Source of the DNA: Cryptomeria japonica
Lineage: Eukaryota > Streptophyta > Pinopsida > Cupressales > Cupressaceae
Reading direction: 5' to 3'
Assembly: GCF_030272615.1 (NCBI RefSeq)
Contig: NC_081408.1
Span: 406,758,889-406,822,888, forward strand
DNA: 64,000 bases
In this document: one piece after another, positions 43,901-54,834 of the stretch
How positions within the stretch are numbered: position 1 is the stretch's first letter
How the letters are laid out: each line of letters begins with the position of its first letter
Notes under the pieces: generated by a model
The model's database searches: none
What the model saw: only the letters and a program-made list of their open reading frames with translations
What the model was told of the DNA's origin: nothing
Translations under genes and position numbers: made by a program

Positions 43901-43959
43901 TCGCCATTACTTTCGAACGTGTGCCCAGGCGACGAACTGGAAGCAGAAATTGGGCGAAT

Positions 43960-44242
43960 TCGCAGATAAAGCTCAAAGGAAAAACCCAAGAGACAGGAAA
44001 GGGAAGGGCGTTCCTTGGCCCAGGACTTGGATCGGGACAAAGACTTGTCACATTATGTGAATCAAATTCTGTCCAAATATTTCCTGATGGAAAACGACAT
44101 GAGGATGCTAAACAAAGATATTGTGATGAATAAAGATGACAAGTACATCGAGCATATGGGGTACTTAATTTGTTTATCTTCCAGTTTGTTAACAAAAGTG
44201 TTAGTTAGCGGTTATATGTTGAAAAGCCACAACGCTTGGTGA
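43960..44242 (+). pseudogene. Deletion remnant of the LTR-embedded ORF (5' LTR copy)
   Basis: One reading frame gives SSKEKPKRQEREGRSLAQD, matching the N-terminal EEKPKRQKKEGRPLDQD of the ORF at 3,509. It then passes directly into DRDKDLSHYVNQILSKYF, matching the C-terminal DQDKDLAPSVNQIIFKYI encoded near 550. It continues to the end (MNKDDKYIEHMGYL against YKEDDCINHLGML). About 850-900 codons of the middle are missing. A CCAGGA block occurs at both parental positions, consistent with a microhomology deletion. A stop lies at 43,967. Confidence 0.75.
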
Positions 44243-44257
44243 TAATGTATACTCTCA

Positions 44258-44264
44258 TATAAAA
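44258..44264 (+). promoter_or_regulatory. TATA box of the 5' LTR
   Basis: TATAAAA followed by GGGAAAAC; conserved as TATAAAG at 53,123 in the 3' LTR. Positioned between the ORF remnant and R/U5. Confidence 0.65.
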
Positions 44265-45160
44265 GGGAAAACTTTTGTAATAGGGAAAAGGAATCATTAG
44301 AGGAGTCGATTATAGCCTCAGGCTTACCTTTGTACTTTTTGGAAAATATATAATATAATCAGTCGTTTTCCTTTGCGTTTATGTTGTGGATTATTGCATT
44401 TTCTGCAGGCAATTGCTTATGATATTATCTAAAGGAGATAAGGTTATTCGTGTTCTTCCAGTAAAATTTTGTGTTTCATATTGTAGATTTGGATCAAAAA
44501 GATTTACTCGCGAATTTTAATTGTTCCCTGTATTTCTTCCTTAGATGGTCTCTTAAAAGTTAGGGTTAAATTCATTCAAGCAGTTTACAATATAGACACT
44601 GAAGTAGAGCTCATAAGAAATAGTAACTGACAGACTCATCGAGAGGGGGTGGGTTTAAAAATTGTCTCATAAGTTTACACAATAAATCCTAAAGAAATAT
44701 AAAAGACTTTGTAGCCCAAACAGCAAAGAAAGGCACTGGTCATCTATAGAATACAACTCATCAATTCACATTTCACTTTAAAAGTAATAGGAGTAGCTGA
44801 GTAGGAAATATAGAATAGACTAGCAATAGTGTATATACATAAATTTCAAGCACAAAGATCGAATAACTTCTACAACAACAATCTTGAACTCATCTGCTAT
44901 ATCTCCATCCTAGGAATTTATGTCATTCTGAGATAGGAGGAAATCAGATCAAGATACTTAATCTACTATAAAAAGCATTAGTCATTGAAAACAACTAGTG
45001 AGTAGGTATACCCGCCTAGGTCCTACAGAGCCTAAAGTGAGAGAGTTAGTAATCAAATAGGTTCACTCTATAAGTTGGCCAAGTCAATTGGAAGGTTTGA
45101 GCATAGAAGTTGGCATTTCCTTAGAACCTATCCAATCTATTGATTTGAGACCCAACAGAT

Positions 45161-45178
45161 TGGCGACTCTGCTGGGGA
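45161..45178 (+). promoter_or_regulatory. Primer binding site, tRNA-Arg type
   Basis: TGGCGACTCTGCTGGGGA, three bases after the 5' LTR, is complementary to the 3' end of plant tRNA-Arg (ACG) as I recall it, with one difference. A tRNA-Arg primer is known for the Ogre/Tat group. Confidence 0.8.
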
Positions 45179-45280
45179 ACATTCAAAAAAAAAAAAGTAC
45201 TCTGCTGTGGGAAAGAACCCATATACAAAATACAAATCCCTATAGAGAAGAAAGTTAGCGACTCTGAAATAAGAAATTTT

Positions 45281-47508
45281 ATGTACAGAAGGAGGTCAAT
45301 AACACAAGGCCACCCCATAGTCCAATTAAACTTTGATCAGAAGAGAAGTAAAAGAAATCCAAAGGAGAAATCAATAGATAGTCCGATGGAACCTAAAAAT
45401 AACTTTATGAATGGGAAGTATAATCAGCACTATTCTGAAAACCATTCACATCCAGCCTTGAGTAAACAGAATTATACAGTTCCCACATACCCCAGGGATG
45501 AGGACCTGGCAGTTGTGGATAGAGCGCGGAAGGGAAATTCCCTCCTGGCTTTGAGAATCACCGTCCAAATTCAAGGACAGGAGCTTCAAGTTCCTCAGGC
45601 TCAAGCAAGGTGGATGCATCAGATCGTATGGCAGATTTGATGAAACAAATGATGGAAGCAACCATTGAAATGAAAGATGAAGGAAGAGTACAGGAATGTA
45701 TAGAATCATGTGCTAGAGTGGGTATAAATATCAATGAAGATGATATTGATCATGACATGGAGAGATACAAGGCGATGTGTGAACAGGCAACCCAAGGATC
45801 AAATAGAGGGAGAAACAATACAGATAAAACCAATGTGAAGAACAATACTTACAAGGTGTCTGAAAACCCTCTATACAATCCTAGGCCAAATGACTTTCCA
45901 TATAATAATATACCTCCTGAGCACCAACACAATCACTTCAACAACTTCCCATACCCCAGTTTACCTCTTGAGTATCAACATAACCAGTTCAATGCCTTTA
46001 CATATCAAAACCACTTTCAACCACAAAACCAATTTCCTCCTGGTAATAACAATGTGAGACCAAACTATGGAAACTTTTTCCAAGGTGGATACTGACTGAT
46101 GAACACATAACGCATCAGGCAGTTCGACTTTTCGGGGTCGATGGTGTATCCTCATCCTATCCCTAATGAAATTAGGACTACAATACCAAAGTTCACTGGG
46201 AGTAATGCCATCTCAGGGCAAGCACATTGCAAAGCTCTTGAAATAGTTATGGAGGATTTATGTCTCCCATATGAGGATGTCAAGATGAAGTTGTTCATGC
46301 AGTCATTGACAGAGGACGCCCGAGATTAGTTCAAAGCACTGCCAGATTTTTCAGTAAACAACCTTACAAAATTCAAAAGACTTTTTCTTGAGCAATACAG
46401 AGACCACAATAGCCCAAAGTTTGCCTTACATGAGATCATAAGCATCAAGAAGGATACAAATGAAGTAGTGGCCGATTTCAATAAGATATTTAATAGAGTT
46501 ATGAATAAAATCCCGAACAGAATAAAACCAGTTCCTGAAGTTAGCATTTTGTACTACATGAATGCTTTTGACAGTAAAACAAACTATGAGCTCAAGACAA
46601 AGAATCCTACAACTCTTCAAGGAGTCATGAAAGCGGCCATAACTATAGAGAATAATAGAAAAGCAACTGGAACTATAGGAAGAAGGGAGGATGCAAGGTT
46701 GTTCGATCCAAAGGCCCCTAAACAAACAAAGGATGATGACAAGTTGGACAAGGTGTTGAATGTTCTCAAGGATTTGTCTGTCAGAGTGAATAAAACAGAG
46801 AAACAACAGTTTTATTGCCATGATAGGCCCAGATTGCATGATATGCCTTATAATACTACATGGAAAGACAGAAAACCAATGGACAAGAACCCGAAAGAAG
46901 GTAACCAAATACCAGATCCTTTGAGAAAAGTGGTGAACCAGGTGGTTGATGAACATATGTGGTGCTTAGCGTGTGATATGCCTCATTCTCCTTTAGTGTG
47001 TGCGGTGGCAATGAAGTTGCAAGGAAGAGAGGAACAATGTGAAGAATATGCAGATGATCATGCGATAAACTTACTATCCTTTGAGGACTGTGACTCATCT
47101 GAGGGGAGTGAAGGAAGTGATGTAAATTCTAGGCAGATTAATCAGCAGTGTTGTATGCAACAGGTATTCTCAGATGAGGAAGATGAAGTCAGGCTAAGGA
47201 TCCCTACTAAAGAAGAACGAGAGAGGATTACTACAGCTGTTGTTGAACAAGCCAAAAGGACTTATATGCTAAGAAACAGAACCATAAACCCTGAACAAGG
47301 CAAACCATCAGGCATGTTCATAAAGGAGAGTAATAAAACATCTAAACCAATAATTAAGCCAAGCAAGACTTGGGGAGAAAACACAAATTTAATTAGGGAA
47401 AAGGAGTTGCAAGTTTCTAGGATGCAAAAGGGTGATAAGGACATGACGGTGGACACTTCAATACTGCCTACTACGACATCATTTGATATTGCCAACACCT
47501 TGGCATAG
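45281..47508 (+). pseudogene. Gag of the 43-54 kb Tat element
   Basis: The start is probably Met at 45,281 or at 45,389 (MEPKNN). A frameshift near 45,540 moves the frame to the block ending at 46,095 (Asn/Pro/Phe-rich). The gag core runs from about 46,141 (IRTTIPKFTGSNAISGQAHC) through SLTEDARD-stop-FKALPDFS, where a Trp codon became TAG at 46,327, to LHEIISIKKDTNEVVADFNK. The long last block, 46,468-47,508, ends with a charged C-terminus containing CLACDMPHSPLVC, a possible degenerate zinc knuckle. TAG at 47,506 separates it from the protease in the same frame. Confidence 0.8.
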
Positions 47509-48687
47509 ATGAAGGTCTCTGTTCCACTACTTGAAATGATGAAGTTTCCAGAATACCGAGAAAAAACCTTGAAGGTGATCAATGGTGTATCTAAGGAAGA
47601 GACCAAGGGACATAAACAAAATAGCCAAAATAATGATAACCCTGTTCCAACCATATATTTAGGGTCAACAATAACAAAAAATCCCTCTCAATTAGACCCA
47701 TTTTATTTAACCCTGATGATCAATAACAAGATGATAAAAAATTGCATGATTGACTCAGGAGCTGCTATAAATGTAATGCCAGTAGGAGTCATGAAAGAAT
47801 TTAGAATGTCAGTGGACACAAATTTTGGTAAATACTATGCCATGGATAACTGTTCTGTCCCAATGGTTGGTGTCATGAAGGATGTTGAATTCAAATTGGC
47901 AGCATGTCCAGAAGCATCTTATAAAACATACATCACTGTGGTTGATGTCCCTCCTAACTATGGTATGTTATTGTCAAGACAATGGTCAAACCTGATAGGA
48001 GGCCATGTCCAGCTAGACTTATCATATGCTACTATACCAGTAAATGGACAGGAGGTAAGGATTGAGAGAGAACCTCGCTCTGAATACATCATCGAGGAGG
48101 CAGAACCTGTTGATTTGGTATGTTTCATCCAGTCAGATATGGACAACTTCAAAGTGGAGTTGACGAAAACAAAATTGAGAGGATTGACCCCGATAGAGTC
48201 TATAGTCAAGAAGAGTAAAGATCAAGTATGGAAGATGTACTTTGATGGAACATGCAGCAAAGAAGGAAGTGGGGCTGGAATTGTATTTATCTTACCAAAT
48301 GGAGAGACGTTCAAGTATTCTTTCAAACTGATGTTTGAGTGTACAAATAATATTGCAGAATACGAAGCCTTACTCACTGAACTTAATGTGGCTACCAAGC
48401 ATGGAATTAAATTGCTCGGTGTCTTTGGGGATTCAGAACTAGTAATATCTCAAATCAAACAAAAGTATGCCTCCAAACATCTCAGGTTGAAACAATACAG
48501 GGATGTTGTATGGGATACCATGGAACTGTTTGATGCTTTCCAGATAAGTTGGATTGACAGATCAAAGAATATCATGGCTGACTTCTTGGCCAATGTTTCT
48601 TTGAAGGTAAATGATATAACACTGAATGGAGTCTCAGAAATGGAAATAAAAGTCAGACCTTCTGTTCCAGATAACTTGTATAACTAG
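47509..48687 (+). pseudogene. Protease plus archaeal-type RNase H (aRH)
   Basis: One open stretch of 392 codons. Residues 60-190 form the retropepsin: CMIDSGAAINVMPVGVMKEF carries the Asp-Ser-Gly active site (Asp at residue 82), and VPPNYGMLLSRQWSNLIGG is the C-terminal helix. Residues 240-365 form the RNase H: KMYFDGTCSKEGSGAGIVF (Asp 246), NNIAEYEALLTEL (Glu), GVFGDSELVISQI (Asp) and SKNIMADFLANVS (Asp), a complete D-E-D-D set. The domain lies upstream of RT, not before the integrase. Opened by ATG after TAG; ended by TAG. Confidence 0.85.
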
Positions 48688-49900
48688 CAAGTTTTTCGTG
48701 ATGACAATGATTTGTTAAAATTCTTACACTGTGTGGATCACTACCAAGCATGAGCTATCAACTTCAATGATTCTGTAGAAATGACAAATGGGAAAGAGAC
48801 TCTGTTGGAACAAGAAATCATACAATTAAAATCAATTAAAATACCTAGAGGACTAGTTGCACTGGAAAGAGCTTTCAACATACAAGACAAAGTTGAAATC
48901 AAAGGAACCTCAGTCAAAGAAAATGATGTTGAGTAGATTAATCTGGGAAGCAAAGAATCACCAAGACATGTTTTTATTGGTAATAAATTGACTCCTAAAA
49001 TGAAGCAGCAATTAGTAATGTTACTTAGAAAATATAAGCACGTATTTGCATGGTCTTATGATGACCTCAAAGCATACAAGGAGGATCTCTTCCAACATGA
49101 GATACCTCTTAAGCCTGATGCTAAACCATTCAGACAAAAGCAGAGGCCTATAAACCCCACTTTACTCCCTAAGATGAAAGAGGAAATAATAAAAATGAAA
49201 GATGCGGGAATAATTAAACCTTGTAGATACTCTACTTGGGTTTCAAATTTGGTACCTGTCAGAAAGAAAAATGGGGACATAAGACTATGTGTGGACTTCA
49301 GAAAGTTGAACATATCATCATTAAAAGATAATTATCCTTTGCCAAACATGGATAATATGCTAGAGAAAGTAACTGGATGTGATTTATTGTCCATGATGGA
49401 TGGGTTCTCGGGGTATAATCAGGTAAAAGTTAAAGAAGCTGAACAATATAAGACAACTTTCACAATACCATGGGGCACATATGTATATGCAAGAATGCCA
49501 TTCGGATTAACAAATGCAGGGGCAACATTTCAAAGGGCAATGGATGTAGCATTTGTAGAACTGATTGATATAATAATGGTGGTGTATTAGGATGATTTAA
49601 CAGCTTATTCAAAAAGGGCTGAAGATCATTGCGATCACCTTGAGAAAGTATTCAAGAAAGCTCTGGAATATGGAATTTCCCTCAATCCGAAGAAATGTTA
49701 TTTCGCAGTTGAAGAAGGGAAGCTCCTGGGACATATAGTGTCCAAGGAAGGGGTGAAAATTGACCCTGAAAGAGTAGCTACAATAAATGAAATACCTATC
49801 CCTAAGACTATCAAAGTTGTTCAATCATTTTTGGGACAAATCAATTTTGTCAGAAGATTCATCCTTAATTTTGCAGATATCATAAAACCTATAGTGAGGA
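48688..49900 (+). pseudogene. Reverse transcriptase of the 43-54 kb element
   Basis: FAWSYDDLKAYKEDLFQHEI, KPFRQKQRPINPTLLPKMKE, LVPVRKKNGDIRLCVDFRKL, LSMMDGFSGYNQVKVKEAE and ARMPFGLTNAGATFQRAMD are all clear. The catalytic box reads Tyr-stop-Asp-Asp because of TAG at 49,588; both aspartates follow. LNPKKCYFAVEEGKLLGHIV and the thumb complete it. Other stops are near 48,753 and 48,936. Confidence 0.9.
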
Positions 49901-50400
49901 TGCTGAAAAAGGAAGCTAAGATTGATTGGGATTCAGAGGCATTAGATGCATTTCTAGATATAAAAAGGGCAATATCTGAGGCACCAGTATTGATATCCCC
50001 AGATTTCAATAAACCTTTTTTAATTTTTTCAATTGCATCTCGTCATACAGTGGCAGCAGTGTTATTACAAAAGAACCAGGACAATTGTGAACAGCCTATT
50101 GCGTATTTCAGTAAGTCACTGAATTCATCCAAAATTAAATATGACCTAAATGAAAAACAAGCTTATGCCTTGGTAAAAGCAGTAAAACAATTCAGACCAT
50201 ATTTGGTAGGCGCATAAGTTATAGCATATGTTCCCAATGCAGCAGTGAAGGACATATTTAGACAAATTGAGGTCACAGGAAAAAGATGTAAATGGATCAA
50301 CCAGATTCAAGAATTCAATATTGAGCTCAAGATTTCACAAGTTATCAAAGGTCGAGGATTGGCTAAAATTATGGCAGGAGCGGGGGTTGAAGAATTTCAG
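49900..50400 (+). pseudogene. Gypsy-type RNase H, degenerate
   Basis: VLISPDFNKPFLIFSIASRH, then VAAVLLQKNQDNCEQPIAYF and KYDLNEKQAYALVKAVKQFR. The normal catalytic Asp of YxDAS is replaced (IFSIAS). This fits the known picture that in Tat elements the original RNase H has decayed while aRH keeps the catalytic residues. TAA at 50,215 interrupts the frame. Confidence 0.75.
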
Positions 50401-50439
50401 GTAAATGAGGTTGGACTAGATGAAGCTAGTTTCAGTATT

Positions 50440-51715
50440 GAAAATACAGCCTGGTATGCAGATATCATGTATTATCTCAAACACATAAGATGTCCAGATG
50501 GTATGACTGATAATCAAAAGAGAACATTAAAACTGAAATCCGCAAAATATGTGATCATCAATGGAGACTTGTATTGGAAAAATAAAGATGGTATATTGCT
50601 GCTATGCCTAGATGATGAACACCAAGCAAAGAAGATCCTACAAGAGATGCATGAAGGGGTTTGTGGTGGTCATTTTTCAACCAAAACTACTGCACACAAG
50701 ATATTGAGAGCTGGATATTTTTGGCCATGTGTCTTCAATGATTCCTATGCTTATATTAGAAAATGTGAGGCTTGTCAGAAATTCTCAGGCAAAATGAAGT
50801 ATCAAGGATCACTCCCACTAAGACCAATGCAGGTTGAAGAACCATTTCAACAGTGGGGAATAGACTTTATAGGAGAGATATCAGAAAAGTTGAGTGGAGG
50901 ACACAGATGGATTTTAGTTGCCACAGATTACTTTACCAAATGGGTGGAAGCAATACCTACTAAACAGGCCACCAGTAAAATAGTGATAAAATTCATACTG
51001 AAAAATATCATTACTAGATTCGGTGTTCCTGCAAGGATCATCTCCGATAATGGCATGGCTTTCAGGTCTGAAGAATTCAATACCTTTTGTGAAGAATATG
51101 GCATCACAATATCACATTCATCCCCTTACCACCCTCAGGGTAATGGGCAAGTTGGGTCTAGTAACAAAAACATCCTAAAAGATTATCAAAAGAGTGCTAA
51201 GACAAAATAAAAGGGTGTGGGACTCAAAACTGAATCTAGCATTATGGGCAGATAGAATAACAGTAAAAAAATCTACAGGGAGGTCCCCATATGAGTCAGT
51301 CTATGGTAAAAGGGCTAGACTCCTTTTGGATAACCTCCTACCTGTACATAAATTCATAGCATAGGAAGGGATAGAGATTGATGACCCTTTACAGGAGAGG
51401 CTGATATAGTTGGTAGAGCTTGATGAAGTCAAGACAGAAGCACAGGAGCAAAACATTAAAATTCAGAATCAGATGAAAAAATTGTATGACAAAAGAACAA
51501 CAGAGAGAAAGTTTAAAATTGGTGATTTGGTTTTAATGTGGAACGCCAGGAGCCAAGATAAAGGTAAGCATGGCAAGTTTGAGGCTTTATGGCTTAGACC
51601 ATATGCGATAATGGATAAAGCAAGGGAAGATTCTTATTTCCTCCAGAGTGCTACGGGAGAAGTTCAGGAACTGCCAGTACATGGACAATTCTTGAAAAAC
51701 TTCTTTTCTTGAAAA
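50440..51715 (+). pseudogene. Integrase of the 43-54 kb element
   Basis: The HHCC zinc region is complete (MHEGVCGGHF and KCEACQK). The catalytic core has VATDYFTKWVEAIP (Asp), ARIISDNGMAFRS (Asp) and then YHPQGNGQVGSSNKN, where the catalytic Glu expected in the QAEASN position is Gly (codon 51,154). A frameshift near 51,190 moves the rest to another frame. The C-terminus, KIGDLVLMWNARSQDKGKHG, ends LKNFFS at 51,712. No chromodomain. Confidence 0.9.
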
Positions 51716-51854
51716 TAGCCTTCTCCATGTACAGTAGTTTAGGTTTCGCCCCCATGGTAAAAACCACATTTCCTTTGATTTTTCCCTATATAAACCAGAG
51801 AGTCTAGATTCTTGAAGGTATCCGTAGCATACCCCCATCCCCAGTCAAAGCCAC
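51716..51854 (+). other. Short IN-to-LTR spacer without an obvious polypurine tract
   Basis: Only about 140 bases separate the integrase stop from the 3' LTR. The bases just before the LTR (CCCCCATCCCCAGTCAAAGCCAC) are pyrimidine-rich, not purine-rich. Confidence 0.7.
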
Positions 51855-54025
51855 TGTTGAGCATCAAATTGAATAAAGTAAAATATCTTGATTCGTAAGA
51901 TTGAATTACAAGAGCCCTCCATTTTTAGAAAAAACCATTATTTTTATTGATATCATAATAACCCATAAGTTATCGAACAAATCTGATAGCATTATATCGA
52001 AATATCCAAAATCCAAATAATATCGATGAGACCCAGCAATGTCTCATCGATATAAAAAGGGCATCGAAGGAAAGGGAACGCCGATGAACTCTAGAAAGGA
52101 CTCATCGAAAGCAATGATTTTACCGACAGAAGATATTGAAGAAAGCAGAGACGTTTTCATCGACGGGAGAAAGCTTTTGAGGAAATAATACCATCGGTGC
52201 AACATGAAGGAAACTCACCGAAAGAAGCATTCTTATTGAAAGAGTGATATCGATAAAACAGAAGAAAACTACATCGATAAAAGATATCGATAAGGATATG
52301 AGTTTAGAGGAGGCTAAAAGGCATGTTGCCGATATGTGTGGTTTCACCGATGCAACTTGATCGAGGAATATTACTAATGAGCTTATCGATGAAAGATGAT
52401 AGTGGAAGCAAATCATCAAAAGAAAATGGCTTAGATAAAACAATAGACCCATTCATCGAAGGAGTGTAGTGATGTCGATAGAAAAGGTGTTTTCGATGGA
52501 AGGATAAAAGAAGTCACTAAAGTCCAAAGTTTCTTTGACATGAAACCCGGTGGGCATCAAATATATATCGATGAGGAGACATCAATAATGACCGAATGCA
52601 GCATTTCGATAAAGGGAGAAAATACCTAGTCGAAGTAATGTTCAAAACAAAAGTGTTGTATATAGAAACAAAAAGGTCGATGGACTAAATGATCCAAAGA
52701 CATATTCTCATCGAAATGATTATGGATTGTCGCGAAAATCAGAGATGAATCCAGGTGAGGTCACATCGCCATTACTTTCGAACGTGTGCCCAGGCGACGA
52801 ACTAGAAGCAGAAATTGGGCGAATTCGCAGATAAAGCTCAAAGGAAAAACCCAAGAGATAAGAAAGGGAAGGGCGTTCCTTGGCCCAGGACTTGGATCGG
52901 GACAAAGACTTGTCACATTATGTGAATCAAATTCTATCCAAATATTTCTTGACGGAAAACAACATGAGGATGCTAAACAAAGATATTGTGATGAATAAAG
53001 ATGACAAGTACATCGAGCACATGGGGTACTTAATTTGTTTATCTTCCAGTTTGTTAACAAAAGTGTTAGTTAGCGGTTATATGTTGAAAAGCCACAACGC
53101 TTGGTGTTAATGTATACTCTCATATAAAGGGGAAAACTTTTGTAATAGGGAAAAGGAATCATTAGAGAAGGAGTAGATTATAGCCTCAGGCTTACCATTG
53201 TACTTTTTGGAAAATATATAATATAATCAGTCGTTTTCCTTTGCGTTTATGTTGTGGATTATTGCATTTTCTACAGGCAGTTGCTTATGATATTATCTAA
53301 AGGAGATAAGGTTATTCGTGTTCTTCTAGTAAAATTTTGTGTTTCATATTGTAGATTTGGATCAAAAAGATTTACTCGTGAATTGTAATTGTTCCCTGTA
53401 TTTCTTCCTTGGATGGTCTCTTAAAAGTTAGGGTTAAATTCATTCAAGCAGTTTACAATATAGACACTGAAGTAGAGCTCATAAGAAACAGTAACTGACA
53501 GACTCATCGAGAGGGGGTGGGTTTAAAAATTGTCTCATAAGTTTACACAATAAGTCCTAAAGAAATATAAAAGACTTTGTAGCCCAAACAGCGAAGAAAG
53601 GCACTGGTCATCTATAGAATACAACTCATCAGTTCACATTTCACTTTAAAAGTAATAGGAGTAGCTGAGTAGGAAATATAGAATAGACTAGCAATAGTGT
53701 ATATACATAAATTTCAAGCACAAAGATCGAATAACTTCTACAACAACAATCTTGAACTCATCTGCTATATCTCCATCCTAGGAATTTATGTCATTCTGAG
53801 ATAGGAGGAAATCAGATCAAGATACTTAATCTACTATAAAAAGCATTAGTCATTGAAAACAACTAGTGAGTAGGTATACCCGCCTAGGTCCTGAAGAGCC
53901 TAAAGTGAAAGAGTTAGTAATCAAATAGGTTCACTCTATAAGTTGGCCAAGTCAATTGGAAGGTTTGAGCATAGGAGTTGGCATTTCCTTAGAACCTATC
54001 CAATCTGTTGATTTGAGACCCAACA
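51855..54025 (+). repeat. 3' LTR of the 43-54 kb Tat element
   Basis: TGTTGAGCATC to GAGACCCAACA, 2,171 bases, closely matching the 5' LTR. It carries the same ORF deletion remnant (about 52,825-53,110) and a TATAAAG at 53,123. Confidence 0.95.
52825..53110 (+). pseudogene. Deletion remnant of the LTR-embedded ORF (3' LTR copy)
   Basis: The same N-to-C-terminal fusion as at 43,960-44,242, with the same junction. The deletion therefore existed before this copy transposed. Confidence 0.75.
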
Positions 54026-54030
54026 AAACC
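54026..54030. repeat. Target site duplication AAACC, right
   Basis: Same five bases as 42,986-42,990. Confidence 0.95.
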
Positions 54031-54400
54031 CATAAGTAAGATTTAAATATATATTGAATATCTAAGATTTGAATATGTCTACAATTTGAAGTAATAAACC
54101 CATAAGTGAAATATGAAATGTGATGTGCACGAGTAAAAAGGAAACTAGCATTCGAGATGGTATACAAGTTAAAAAATCAAGAGCATGAGCTCTTCCCTCA
54201 TCATTGCATCTTGTTGCAAATGAGCAACCATAAGCTTGGAGTAGTGCATGATCTTCACATTTGTGCAAGAATTGAAGATTTAAAATAGAATAATAGGAGG
54301 AGATAAACTAGCATTCGAGATGGTATACAATTTACAAAAGAGTTTTAATAAACTCGATATTTTGAAAAACATTATATGCAACTTTTAAGATTTGAATATA
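54031..54400 (-). pseudogene. PPR-related repeat copy, partial
   Basis: 54,170-54,290 repeats the CCCTCATCATTGCATCTTGT block of the 42.7 kb copy. CATTCGAGATGG occurs at 54,149 and 54,312. It is the continuation of the target of the Tat insertion. Confidence 0.6.
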
Positions 54401-54834
54401 TATTAAATGTTTGCTATTTGTAACATGGTGGAATCCAATTTTTGAGGTTATGTGCATGGAACTACTTACCATATTGCATCACTTGCAAGTGAGTGCAATC
54501 ACCAAGGGCGATCCACTCAGGCAAGTTCTATCAAAGAAATTCCTACCAATGTCCAAAACAACTAAGTTGATGATATCAGTTGCATGGATCCATCGGGGAT
54601 TGCACGATTGAAGCCATTGGAGGCTAGGTTCAATATTGTGATTTTTTGAGGAATTTGAATGCCATCAGACACATTTCTAGTTAAATTCACCCTTGAAAAA
54701 TCAAGACCATGAGTTCTTCCCTCATCATTGCATCTTGTTGCAAATGAGCAACAATATGCTTGAAGTAGTGCATGATCTTCACATTTGTGCAAGAGTTGAA
54801 GATTAAAATAGAATAATAGGAGGGCATAAACTAG
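54400..54834 (-). pseudogene. PPR-related repeat copy
   Basis: 54,420-54,500 equals the TTTGTAACATGGTGGAATCC to CTTGCAAGTGAGTGCAA block of the 42.4 kb copy, but the YAKCG-coding end is cut off at its left border. The remainder is as in the other copies. Degenerate throughout. Confidence 0.6.

Larger units (their letters stand above)
42991..45157 (+). repeat. 5' LTR of the 43-54 kb Tat element
   Basis: TGTTGAGCATC to GAGACCCAACA. U3 (about 43,080-43,900) is packed with TCGATRAAA-like motifs. 43,960-44,240 is a shrunken remnant of the ORF found in the left-edge LTR. TATAAAA lies at 44,258. The R/U5 part from about 44,400 is shared with the solo LTR at 16,447-17,186. Confidence 0.95.
42991..54025 (+). 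mobile_element. Complete Tat-lineage Ty3/gypsy element with aRH between PR and RT
   Basis: 11,035 bases. It has two LTRs of 2,167 and 2,171 bases, a tRNA-Arg-type PBS, gag, protease, archaeal-type RNase H, RT, gypsy RNase H and integrase, with a perfect AAACC target duplication. The LTRs are clearly more alike than those of the 32-41 kb element, so the insertion is younger. Inactivating changes include stops in gag, before RT, inside the RT YxDD box and between gRH and IN, plus loss of the integrase catalytic Glu. Confidence 0.95.

Noticed and set aside
51410-51712. A possible separate small gene of 100 codons
   Set aside because: It is the integrase C-terminus displaced by a frameshift, not an independent gene.
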